From positions 1 to 64,000 of the forward strand of contig JAOFXR010000010.1 of NCBI GenBank assembly GCA_028047635.1: 64,000 bases of DNA, read 5' to 3'. A model generated the notes under the pieces. That model ran no database searches. It was not told where the DNA came from and saw only the letters and a program-made list of their open reading frames with translations. Within the stretch, counting starts at the first letter, position 1; every line of letters begins with the position of its first letter. Position numbers and translations under genes: made by a program. This document shows positions 8,816 to 16,975 of this stretch, piece by piece. This stretch comes from Verrucomicrobiales bacterium. Its GTDB lineage: Bacteria; Verrucomicrobiota; Verrucomicrobiia; Verrucomicrobiales; DEV007.

Positions 8816-10252
8816 ATGATTACCCTCTCTTTTCTGCCTTTTCAGGCTGATTCCTTCGACAGTGTTCTGCTGTCCGAACTCGTCCTTATCTTACCGGGGC
8901 CATTTATTTCACTTCTCATGCTCGGTGGCTTCCTGCTGCTCAACGCCCTCTTCGTTGCCTCCGAGTTTGCCTTGATCAAAGTGCACGTTTCTCAAATCGA
9001 AGATGCGGCCACTAATGGAAGAAAGGGAGCGGACAGGGCCCTGAAAATGTCGAGCAACCTGAACGGCTATATTTCGGCCTGTCAGCTAGGCATCTCGATT
9101 TCGAGCCTTATCATAGGAGCAGTAGGAACCCCGTTCGTGGCTTCCTATCTCGAACCTGTTTTTACTATGGTCTCCCTTCCCCGGGGTTATCATTCCATTG
9201 CGGCTTTTGTAGTTAGTATCGGCGTTCTCGCCGTTTTCCACATGACTTTCGGAGAATTGATACCCCGGGTTTTCGGACTGCGAAAGACGCTGGGAACAGT
9301 CATCACTTTCAGCCGACCGGTGACCTTCTTCTACTACCTCTTTGCCGCTCCGATCTGGGTGATCAATAAGCTCTCAGACTATTTACTCAAATCACTCTTC
9401 CACATCGAACCGATCAAAAACGGAACGATTACTCATACCGCTGAAGAAATTCGCCTGCTCGTTGAGGACACGGGGCGCGCTCAGGAAGTGACGCCGACCG
9501 AGCAAAAGATTCTAATCAATGCGCTGGAATTGAACGAATTAATCGTGCGCGACATATTAACCCCGAGAAATGATGTCATCGCTCTGGATGTGCATCGTAC
9601 TTTCCGCGAGAATCTCGAGATTGCTCTCGAATCAAAGCACACCCGCTTTCCCTTGGTGGATCGCCACCTCGACACCACCCTCGGCCTTATCCACATCAAG
9701 GATCTTCTTGGAGAAATGGACAAACAAGCGCCGAATTTGTTTGCTCTAAAGCGCGAGTTAATGCGTGTTTCAGAAGATCTCCCTCTCGATGAAATGCTGA
9801 AACGCTTTCTTGCTGAGCGCAATCATCTTGCCCTCGTCGTTGACGAATTCGGTGGTTCGATTGGGCTTGTGATGTTTGATGACGTTCTGGATCAGGTTGT
9901 CGGCGAAATCAGGGATGAATTTGATGACCCTGAAGAAGGCGGATTCAAACGAGTCAGTGATGACGAGTTCACCGTGGAAGGCTGGGTCCCTCTTCATGAG
10001 CTTTGTGACGAAGTCGACGATCTCGATCTCGAAGATCCTGATGTCAGCACCGTGGGTGGCTTTCTGACAAATCTGTTCGGTCGAATTCCTGTCGCCGGAG
10101 AGGATACTCGCGTTGCCGGATACCGCGTCGAGGTGGCCGAAGCAGATGAACGATCCATTCAGCATCTCCGCTTTTTGCGTGAAGATGAACCTGATGAGGA
10201 GGAAACTAAAGAAGGAGCGAGTGAGGAAGCTCAAGCGACTTCCGAGAGCTAA
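8816..10252 (+). CDS. CNNM/CorC (hemolysin-C-like) membrane transporter
   Basis: An inner-membrane protein of 478 residues. The N-terminal DUF21/CNNM domain (about residues 30-205) has hydrophobic helices and the conserved start LLLNALFVASEFALIKV. A pair of CBS domains follows (about 225-345), including VRDILTPRNDVIALD and FPLVDRHLDTTLGLIHIKDLL. The C-terminal CorC/HlyC domain (about 365-445) contains DDEFTVEGWVPLHEL and GGFLTNLFGRIP. Such proteins are linked to magnesium/cobalt efflux or homeostasis; CBS domains bind adenine nucleotides. The acidic tail (DEPDEEETKEGASEE) is unremarkable. It stands alone between the peroxidase and a membrane protein of unknown role. Confidence 0.9.
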   Translation: MITLSFLPFQADSFDSVLLSELVLILPGPFISLLMLGGFLLLNALFVASEFALIKVHVSQIEDAATNGRKGADRALKMSSNLNGYISACQLGISISSLIIGAVGTPFVASYLEPVFTMVSLPRGYHSIAAFVVSIGVLAVFHMTFGELIPRVFGLRKTLGTVITFSRPVTFFYYLFAAPIWVINKLSDYLLKSLFHIEPIKNGTITHTAEEIRLLVEDTGRAQEVTPTEQKILINALELNELIVRDILTPRNDVIALDVHRTFRENLEIALESKHTRFPLVDRHLDTTLGLIHIKDLLGEMDKQAPNLFALKRELMRVSEDLPLDEMLKRFLAERNHLALVVDEFGGSIGLVMFDDVLDQVVGEIRDEFDDPEEGGFKRVSDDEFTVEGWVPLHELCDEVDDLDLEDPDVSTVGGFLTNLFGRIPVAGEDTRVAGYRVEVAEADERSIQHLRFLREDEPDEEETKEGASEEAQATSES

Positions 10253-10336
10253 ATTTCTCAAAGGCTGTGGTGGCGATAGAGAGACTTAGTAGTGGTGTAA
10301 CCATTCCGGTAACCTCTGCGTCTTCCTGAAGTGTAA

Positions 10337-11506
10337 ATGCTCGTCAATTCCCCTACCTCACCGATTCAACCTCCCGCACTTCCTGCGGAAGCAACGCGCG
10401 GGAGAATGCGGCGCTTTGCAGGAGCCTGTCTCTCAGCACTCCGTCATTTCTTCGGATTTATAACACTTGTTCTAGGGCTCGCGGTCGTTTCCGTTATTCC
10501 CGTCCTCAATCTTATCAGTCTGGGGTATCTCCTTGAGGCATCAGGTCGTGTCGCACGCTCAGGGCGCCTCCGCGATGGATTTATCGGACTGAAGGATTTT
10601 GCAGTGGCCGGCAGAATCGTTCTCGCCTGCTGGCTTTGGCTTCTCCCGATTCGACTAGTCCACAGTTTCTGGGAAGACGCCGAACTCATCGAGGCAGGAA
10701 GCCAATCGGCCAATAATCTTCGCTTTTTTCTAGCGATCCTAATCGTCTTGATAGTGCTTCATCTACTGTGGGCCTTGATCCGTGGAGGAAAGAACCGTCA
10801 TTTCCTCTGGCCGGCGCCCATTCAGTTCATTCGATGGCTCGGCGAGACCCATTCGATGAAGCCATTCCTCCAGTCTGTGAAAGCCAAGTGGAATGAGGCA
10901 GGCGTTCCAGCACTCTTCTGGCTCGGCCTTCGTGGATTTGCCGGAGCCGCGATCTGGCTCGTTGTGCCTCTTCTCATAATGATTTTGGCAGGGAGTGCCA
11001 AAAACGCTGCCATCGTTGGTCTGGGTTCATTGCTTGGCGGAATCCTTCTTGGCTTTGCCGTGCTCTATGTCCCCTTCCTCCAGACGCACTTTGCCATGAG
11101 TGGTAACTTTCGCGACTTCCTGTCACTCAAGTCGGCTAGACAACTCTTCAGCAAAGCCCCTTTCGCTTTCTGGATCGCTCTCTTCGTTACCTTGCTCTTT
11201 GCGCTTCCCCTTTACCTTCTCAAAATCGAATTGGCTCCGCGCGAGGTGGCCTGGCTGCCTAACGTGCTATTCGTTCTCTTTATCTTTCCCGCCAGGCTAT
11301 TGCTCGGATGGGCAGTGTCCCGTGCTGAGAAAAGGGATGCGCCCCGGCACTGGGTTACGAGATGGATCGCGCGACTGGGATTCATTCCGGTAACCGCTGG
11401 CTATATACTCGTGGTCTGGTCGACGCAATACCTCAGTTGGCACGGAACTCTGAGTCTTCTCGAGCAACATGCCTTTCTTGTTCCTGCACCGATCTTCGGG
11501 CTCTAG
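10337..11506 (+). CDS. Polytopic membrane protein, possibly DUF4013-like
   Basis: A 389-residue integral membrane protein with roughly seven to eight hydrophobic segments, including FFGFITLVLGLAVVSVIPV, FFLAILIVLIVLHLLWALI, AAIWLVVPLLIMILAG, GSLLGGILLGFAVLYVPFL and FWIALFVTLLFALPLYLL. The motif NLISLGYLLEASGRVARSGRLRDGF near residue 55 resembles the start of DUF4013-type proteins seen in PVC genomes, but this is a recollection. There is a proline-rich cytoplasmic N-terminus. No transport signature or catalytic motif was recognised. The gene converges on DUF167 with 20 bases between the two stop codons. Confidence 0.75.
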   Translation: MLVNSPTSPIQPPALPAEATRGRMRRFAGACLSALRHFFGFITLVLGLAVVSVIPVLNLISLGYLLEASGRVARSGRLRDGFIGLKDFAVAGRIVLACWLWLLPIRLVHSFWEDAELIEAGSQSANNLRFFLAILIVLIVLHLLWALIRGGKNRHFLWPAPIQFIRWLGETHSMKPFLQSVKAKWNEAGVPALFWLGLRGFAGAAIWLVVPLLIMILAGSAKNAAIVGLGSLLGGILLGFAVLYVPFLQTHFAMSGNFRDFLSLKSARQLFSKAPFAFWIALFVTLLFALPLYLLKIELAPREVAWLPNVLFVLFIFPARLLLGWAVSRAEKRDAPRHWVTRWIARLGFIPVTAGYILVVWSTQYLSWHGTLSLLEQHAFLVPAPIFGL

Positions 11507-11526
11507 AAAGCCAGCGAGATATCACC

Positions 11527-11766
11527 TCACTCCGAAATCACAATTCGCTTTAATGGGGAACCGGATCCCGTCTTGATCTTCAGCTGACTGCGCTTAACGC
11601 CAAGGTGCTTCGCGAGCGCCTTGATGACTTCCGCGTTCGCTTTTCCCTCCATCGGTGGAGCCTTCACTCTTACTTTAAGAATCCCATCTTCCAGCTCACT
11701 GATGCCCGGTCGCTTCGAGCTGGGTTTCACTTTTACCCGGAGATATTCTATTTCGCGCCCTGCCAT
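11527..11766 (-). CDS. DUF167/YggU family protein
   Basis: A 79-residue protein with the full DUF167 pattern: VKVKPSSKRPGI, then LKVRVKAPPMEGKANAEVI, AKHLGVKRSQLKIKTGSGSPLKRIVI. The fold is known in this family but the function is not. The start codon lies inside the end of the NagB-LmbE gene (19-base overlap), so it is probably co-translated with it. Confidence 0.9.
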   Translation of the reverse strand: MAGREIEYLRVKVKPSSKRPGISELEDGILKVRVKAPPMEGKANAEVIKALAKHLGVKRSQLKIKTGSGSPLKRIVISE

Positions 11767-13688
11767 TTCTGGAAGGCTTCAATCGCTTCGTATTCAGCCA
11801 TACCTAAAGCGTCATAAATCTCAGCCGCTTCCCGATTGCGGGTTAATGCGTTTTGATCATCATCACCAATCGAGATGAACTTCCGAATTGACTCTGCTTT
11901 TCGATCCATCTGATCAGGGCTCATCGGGACTGCCATCTCGATTTCGTGGGCCTCGTAGGAGCGGTCCCGCCCGCGATAGAGCCACACATTGCATTCCTGT
12001 CTCCAGTCTGCGCCAGTCAACTCATTCCACGCCGACTCAAAGACACGAAAGCAAATCGACTGAACCGAACTCGGATCGCCTGCATCTCCTGTGGCAAAGA
12101 CAATATCAGGTGCGAAGTCATTCAAAACACGGTTCATGATCGAAACGTCATCTTCCGTACTTTGAAAACGACGGTAGCGACCTTTTTCGTAAAATGGTAA
12201 GTCGAGAAACTCAGATTCAGCCGCTTCTAAACGACAAACGGAAGCGGCATCGCGAGATTCCCCCCTTAAAATCAATCCTTTCAACTTACGCACCCGCCCA
12301 GGATCAATTCCAAACTCCCCCTTTTCTTCGATCGCCTGAACGATACTGTCAGCGTAAGCTTTTTGGCTTTCCCAGTTAGAAACCTCGCTTAATTCCTGTT
12401 CCGCCATTTCCAGAACGACACGGGCAAAATTAAGAGCCGCACCATCTGCGACACGAAGGTTTCCTGAAGTTTGAAAAACTAACTTTACGGTGTGGCCTTG
12501 TTCCTTGAGACGCTCGAGGGTTCCTCCGATTCCGATGAACGCATCCGCCGGCTCCGGACAGAGAACCAGAATGCGCTTGGGAAAGGGAAACGCACGCTCC
12601 GGGCGATTGGTATCATCCGCGTCCTTCTTTCCTCCGGGCCAACCAGTGATTGTGTGCTGCACATGATTGAAAACATTAATGTTCACCTCGTAAGCCTCCT
12701 TTGACGTTGATGCCAATAGTTCGCCGGTGCCGCTTTCGTTGTAGTCTTCGTCGACGAGCTTCAGAACCGGCTTCTTCAATTTACCGGAGAGCCACACGAC
12801 GGCGCGCTTTCTCATGCGATCGTCCCAGTCAACGGTGCCAACCAGCCACGGAAATTGAAAGCGTGTCAGGGCTGTCGAAGCTGCTTCATCAACGAGAAAC
12901 GTCGAATTGTCATGTTCCTGCAGGAAACTCGCTGAGATCTGGTCGGTGACGTCGCCCTCAACCGCCTCTCTGACGATCTCTGCCTTGTTACCACCCCAGG
13001 CCATTAGGACAAGACGCTTCGCCTTTAGAATCGTCCCAACACCCATCGTAATCGCAGAACGAGGGACATTCGCGACTCCCATGAAATCAGCTGCCGCATC
13101 CTGACGCGTAACACGGTCGAGCGTGATCATTCGCGTGATCGAATCTTTGGACGAACCCGGCTCGTTAAATCCAATGTGACCGGTCCGGCCGATACCGAGA
13201 ATCTGAAGATCGAGCCCGCCTGCTTGATCGATACGCTGCTCATAGTCGAGACAATGATCGTAAACCGCCTCCATCGCCACCGTTCCATCAGGAATATTGA
13301 TCTGCTCCGCCGGGATATCGACATGATCAAACAGCTGGTCTCGCATGAAGCGGAAGTAACTCTCAGGATGCCCCTGAGTCAGCCCGTAGTATTCATCAAG
13401 GTTAAACGTCGTTACATTGTGAAAACTCAGTTCCTCCTCCCTGTGTAACCGAATCAGCTCACGGTAGAAAGGTACCGGAGTCGACCCCGTTGCGAGTCCT
13501 ATCACAAATCCTTTACCCGCTGCCTGCCGCTCTTGAATCATATCGGCGACCTCTTGAGCAAGTGCTGCTGAAGCAGAACTGGAGTCTGAATGAACCAGCG
13601 TGCGAACTTTCTCAAATCGCTCCTGCTGAGTCGATTGCTTCTTGCCTGAAGCTTCAAGAATGGCGGGTGAATCCGATGCGGTTGTCAT
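11748..13688 (-). CDS. nagB: Glucosamine-6-phosphate deaminase fused to a degenerate LmbE/PIG-L domain
   Basis: NagB converts glucosamine-6-phosphate to fructose-6-phosphate and ammonia. The N-terminal domain (about residues 25-330) carries LATGSTP (66-71), FNLDEYYGL with D98, and GIGRTGHIGFNEPG with H171 and E176. The usual Asp two residues before the His is Thr169, a change I recall as normal in the fused subfamily of Bacteroidetes. The C-terminal domain (about 370-640) is LmbE/PIG-L-like in layout, but the metal-binding PHPDD motif reads PEPADA (378-383) and the later DPHGTH-type motif reads DPSSVQ (538-543), so metal-dependent deacetylation is unlikely. The ATG at 13688 is chosen because a good Shine-Dalgarno (AGGAG, five bases upstream) precedes it; the longer frame to 13973 runs under a divergent gene. 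A nagA-like gene lies elsewhere in the window. Confidence 0.9.
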   Translation of the reverse strand: MTTASDSPAILEASGKKQSTQQERFEKVRTLVHSDSSSASAALAQEVADMIQERQAAGKGFVIGLATGSTPVPFYRELIRLHREEELSFHNVTTFNLDEYYGLTQGHPESYFRFMRDQLFDHVDIPAEQINIPDGTVAMEAVYDHCLDYEQRIDQAGGLDLQILGIGRTGHIGFNEPGSSKDSITRMITLDRVTRQDAAADFMGVANVPRSAITMGVGTILKAKRLVLMAWGGNKAEIVREAVEGDVTDQISASFLQEHDNSTFLVDEAASTALTRFQFPWLVGTVDWDDRMRKRAVVWLSGKLKKPVLKLVDEDYNESGTGELLASTSKEAYEVNINVFNHVQHTITGWPGGKKDADDTNRPERAFPFPKRILVLCPEPADAFIGIGGTLERLKEQGHTVKLVFQTSGNLRVADGAALNFARVVLEMAEQELSEVSNWESQKAYADSIVQAIEEKGEFGIDPGRVRKLKGLILRGESRDAASVCRLEAAESEFLDLPFYEKGRYRRFQSTEDDVSIMNRVLNDFAPDIVFATGDAGDPSSVQSICFRVFESAWNELTGADWRQECNVWLYRGRDRSYEAHEIEMAVPMSPDQMDRKAESIRKFISIGDDDQNALTRNREAAEIYDALGMAEYEAIEAFQKWQGAK

Positions 13689-13820
13689 AGCGTCTCCTAT
13701 GCTCTCCTCAGGCAGCGGCCCTGTCAATCGTTCCTCAGTCAATGCGCCGTCGCGTATTACGGGAAGATGCCTCCAAAAGGCTTTGCCAAACTCAACTGCG
13801 ATGAAGACACTCCCGCACTC

Positions 13821-15206
13821 ATGAAAGCCGCACTCTTTTCTATTCTTTGCCTGCTTGCTGTCGCCTCGCCCGCTCCTGGTGCCAACCAGCCTAACTTTGT
13901 CGTCATTTTCTGCGATGATCTGGGCTACGGGGACCTCTCCTCTTTTGGACATCCTACGATCAAGACGCCCCATCTCGACGTGATGGCAGCAGAGGGCCAG
14001 AAATGGACCAACTTCTATGTGGCCGCCTGTGTCTGTACCCCAAGCCGTGCAGGACTCCTCACGGGAAGACTGCCGGTCCGGAACGGAATGTGCTCTGATA
14101 CCCGTCGCGTTCTTTTCCCTGATTCATCCGGAGGACTTCCCACCACAGAGATCACGATTTCCTCCGCGTTGAAGAAAGAAGGCTATCGAACCGCTGCGGT
14201 CGGCAAATGGCATCTCGGTCACCTTCCCGAGTTCCTTCCCACGAGTCACGGCTTCGAGAGTTATTTCGGCATTCCCTATTCAAACGACATGGACATGCTT
14301 CGCCGTGAGAGTCACTTCGAACTCGCCGAAAAGGGAGATTTCTCGCTCTACAACGTGCCGTTAATGGAGGACGAAAAGATCCTCGAACGTCCCGCCGACC
14401 AAACCACCATCACCCGCCGCTACACTGAGGAGGCAATCAGGAAGATCAACGAGTTCGGCGATGAGCCCTTCTTCATTTATCTCGCCCACAGCCTTCCCCA
14501 CATCCCGCTCTTTCGAGGAAAGGACTTTGCCAACACCTCCACAGCCGGCATCTACGGCGATGTCATCGAAGAGATCGATTGGTCGGTTGGAGAAATCAGG
14601 AATGCGCTCGATAAAGCCGGCGTCAGTGAGAACACCCTCGTTGTCTTCACCTCCGACAACGGCCCCTGGCTGAAATTCAAGCATCACGGAGGAACCGCCG
14701 GAATGCTCCGTGACGGCAAAGGCTCGACATGGGAAGGCGGCATGCGCGAACCCACAATCATGGCCTGGCCGGGAACGATGGAACCGAAAATCGTTCACGA
14801 AATGGGAGCCACCCTTGACCTCCTCCCGACTTTTGTGAGCTTGGCAGGAGGCACCTTGCCCGATGATCGCACCTACGACGGCCACGACCTCTCCCGCTTC
14901 ATCACAGGAGAAGCGAAAACCGGTCCCCGCGACGAGATGTTCTATTACCACGGTGAACAGCTTTTCGCCGTCCGAAAAGGCCAGTTCAAAGCCCACTTCA
15001 AAACAAAAACGAGCTACACCGGGCAAAAGAACGCCGAAACCCACGATCCTCCCCTTCTCTACCACCTAGGCCTCGATCCCGGCGAGCAGTGGGATGTGGC
15101 GGCAGAGAATCCCGGAGTGTTGAAAGAGATGCAGGAATTGGCGGAAAAGCACGAGCAGGGATTGGAACGCGTTCCGAGCCATCTCGTCGGAAAAATAAGC
15201 GATTAG
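13821..15206 (+). CDS. Secreted sulfatase (arylsulfatase type)
   Basis: A 461-residue exported sulfatase that should cleave sulfate esters from a polysaccharide or glycan. A signal peptide (MKAALFSILCLLAVASPAPGA) is followed by NFVVIFCDDLGYGDLS, which supplies metal-binding aspartates. The formylglycine signature is CTPSRAGLLTGR with Cys72 as the residue to be converted. GKWHLGHLPE and TSDNGPW are further family motifs. The start at 13821 gives a clean signal peptide; an upstream ATG at 13767 does not. It is divergent from nagB over 132 bases. A formylglycine-generating enzyme is needed but is not in this window. The exact substrate cannot be read from the sequence. Confidence 0.92.
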   Translation: MKAALFSILCLLAVASPAPGANQPNFVVIFCDDLGYGDLSSFGHPTIKTPHLDVMAAEGQKWTNFYVAACVCTPSRAGLLTGRLPVRNGMCSDTRRVLFPDSSGGLPTTEITISSALKKEGYRTAAVGKWHLGHLPEFLPTSHGFESYFGIPYSNDMDMLRRESHFELAEKGDFSLYNVPLMEDEKILERPADQTTITRRYTEEAIRKINEFGDEPFFIYLAHSLPHIPLFRGKDFANTSTAGIYGDVIEEIDWSVGEIRNALDKAGVSENTLVVFTSDNGPWLKFKHHGGTAGMLRDGKGSTWEGGMREPTIMAWPGTMEPKIVHEMGATLDLLPTFVSLAGGTLPDDRTYDGHDLSRFITGEAKTGPRDEMFYYHGEQLFAVRKGQFKAHFKTKTSYTGQKNAETHDPPLLYHLGLDPGEQWDVAAENPGVLKEMQELAEKHEQGLERVPSHLVGKISD

Positions 15207-15276
15207 AATCCCGGACCAACCTTGCCGGGACTTGATCTATTCACCTGTGCGGTGACCATTTCATTCAGGGAATGGG

Positions 15277-15687
15277 TTAGTCCGCTTCACCTTCAGGGAA
15301 ATGCTCAACGAAGACCTCAATAATCTCTGATTTCCCGTCTTCAGTGATCATGAATTCGATACATCGGTATGTATCAAAAGACTCGAAATTCACCTGAAGA
15401 CTATCAAATTTTACAGAGTACGAGTTTGGCCCCGTTTTCTTTTTTACTCTGGTTCCTTTCTTCTCGAACAACACATACACATGTCCCTCCGTTTTCCCTG
15501 TGGGTCCCGTTTCGAAGTTCGCATAAGTAGATTCGAATACGTATTGATCTACGGTACCCGGAGGCAAATGAGACCGAATCTGCTGATTAGCCTCCTCTAA
15601 GTATTTGAGATTTTGCCCGTCAATCAATCGGGTTAATCGCTCTTTCGGACTCTCGGTTTTTGAACATCCAAAAAGCAAAGGAACCAC
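15277..15687 (-). CDS. Small lipoprotein of unknown function, apparent N-terminal frameshift
   Basis: A protein of about 136 residues whose first residues VPLLFGCSK look like the end of a lipoprotein signal with lipobox LLFGC. From the in-frame GTG at 15687 the signal is too short. An ATG at 15715 (minus strand) lies in another frame. Removing one T from the six-T run at 15694-15699 joins the frames and gives MRYSALFVIVVPLLFGC, a normal lipoprotein signal. The body is basic-acidic with a central beta-rich segment (GHVYVLFEKKGTRVKK) and shows no domain I recognise. It lies downstream of the Gfo/Idh gene on the same strand, 70 bases from the convergent sulfatase stop. Either the run is a sequencing error, or the gene is off-phase, or the start is non-standard. 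Confidence 0.6.
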   Translation of the reverse strand: MVPLLFGCSKTESPKERLTRLIDGQNLKYLEEANQQIRSHLPPGTVDQYVFESTYANFETGPTGKTEGHVYVLFEKKGTRVKKKTGPNSYSVKFDSLQVNFESFDTYRCIEFMITEDGKSEIIEVFVEHFPEGEAD

Positions 15688-15757
15688 GATTACAAAAAAG
15701 GGCTGAGTAGCGCATAATTTCAGAGGTTCTTCGAATACTAGCTCAAACCGTAAATTC

Positions 15758-16855
15758 CTAGCCCGGCTCCAAGCCTGCCGAACGCATTACCGCATCCTGA
15801 ACCGCGAGATCGTGTGCCATCCCCCAGTCGTCCGCCTTTTCGCCACGAACGATCTTGGCCAAATCCGCCGCATCACCCACATAGCGGCTGTAGGCTCCGA
15901 AACCGGGAACTTCCGGCGGAGAAAATACGAGCTCCTGATACCCCTTCTTGTATCCACCTTGCGGCTTCGATAACGCGAGACGCATCGTGGGCCGGTCGAG
16001 GGGCTGTATGTGACAGGTGGCTTCAGTGCCGCAGAGCACAAAATGACGACGGGCGAAGCCTTCAACCTCAACAGCGGTCGAGCGCACCGTCGCTGTCGCC
16101 TTGGGATATTCATAAACCGCCATCATGTTGTCGATCAGCGAATCCGCATCATTCTCGATAACCCTCCGCGGAAAGGCGTTGATCGCGTCAGGCTTACCTA
16201 ACATGCCCACGGTGAGATCCACGATATGACACCCCAGCTCAAACATAATCCCACCCTCATAATCATCAAGGCCCGGGCGATTCGACTCGGGAACCACTTT
16301 CGACATCACGGTGTGCACTTCGAATGGCTCACCGAACCAGCCTTTCTTAAGGCAATCCCTCATGAACATCACCGCCGGATTAAAGCGATACATGTAGCCC
16401 ATTTGAATGGTTAAATTCTGGCTCTCCGCCTTTTCATAGATTTTCTTGAAATGAGACAGCGACTCACCGGCCGGCTTGTCGAGATGAAGATGACATCCAG
16501 CATCGACTGCCTTTTCGGCATAAGTAAGGAGATCCTTCACTTCGGTCTCAATACCGACGACTTGAAGCCCCTCGATATTGAGCCCGTCTTCCAACGAGTA
16601 AAAAGGAAGATCGCCGTAAAGTTTCGATGCTTTCGCCGCCTCGACGCGAGCTGGATCCGGCTCGACGACTCCTACTACCTCCCAGTCAGGGCTCGCGGCA
16701 TAGACTTCAATCTTGTTGGCATGAGCGTGAGCCGTTCCGATCTGGAGATACTTGATTGGGTCCGGTTTTGCCGCACCCATGACCGGTCGATATAAGCTTG
16801 TTGCCCCGACTGCGGCGGCAGTCGTCAAAAAATGCCTTCTTTCCCACGTTTTCAT
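15758..16855 (-). CDS. Tat-exported Gfo/Idh/MocA family oxidoreductase
   Basis: An NAD(P)-dependent sugar or polyol dehydrogenase-like protein of 365 residues. The N-terminus MKTWERRHFLTTAAAVGATS has the twin-arginine pattern of exported PVC members of this family. The Rossmann part shows YLQIGTAHAHANKIEV and GVVEPDPARV; the substrate domain contains the EKP-equivalent LDKPAGESL and the later FELGCHIVDLTVGMLGKP. The His of the family (GCHIVD) is kept. Similar exported oxidoreductases often occur with DUF1080 and sulfatase genes, where they are proposed to act on oxidised sugars. The start at 16855 is chosen for the Tat signal. Confidence 0.88.
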   Translation of the reverse strand: MKTWERRHFLTTAAAVGATSLYRPVMGAAKPDPIKYLQIGTAHAHANKIEVYAASPDWEVVGVVEPDPARVEAAKASKLYGDLPFYSLEDGLNIEGLQVVGIETEVKDLLTYAEKAVDAGCHLHLDKPAGESLSHFKKIYEKAESQNLTIQMGYMYRFNPAVMFMRDCLKKGWFGEPFEVHTVMSKVVPESNRPGLDDYEGGIMFELGCHIVDLTVGMLGKPDAINAFPRRVIENDADSLIDNMMAVYEYPKATATVRSTAVEVEGFARRHFVLCGTEATCHIQPLDRPTMRLALSKPQGGYKKGYQELVFSPPEVPGFGAYSRYVGDAADLAKIVRGEKADDWGMAHDLAVQDAVMRSAGLEPG

Positions 16856-16975
16856 GATGCCATGACGATGGACAATCACGGGAACAAGATCAAGCACCTC
16901 CCCTGAGATAGCGATGCGGGATCACGCCGACTCAGCCATTGAAAAGCCTCACCATTTCGCACTACGCTGTTTTTT

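Noticed and set aside
13689-13973. 95-codon N-terminal extension of the NagB frame
   Set aside because: It runs under the divergent sulfatase gene, while a good Shine-Dalgarno precedes the ATG at 13688.
15207-15260. Possible hairpin TCCCGG...CCGGGA after the sulfatase
   Set aside because: Only 6 bp with a 10-base loop and no T run; too weak to call a terminator.
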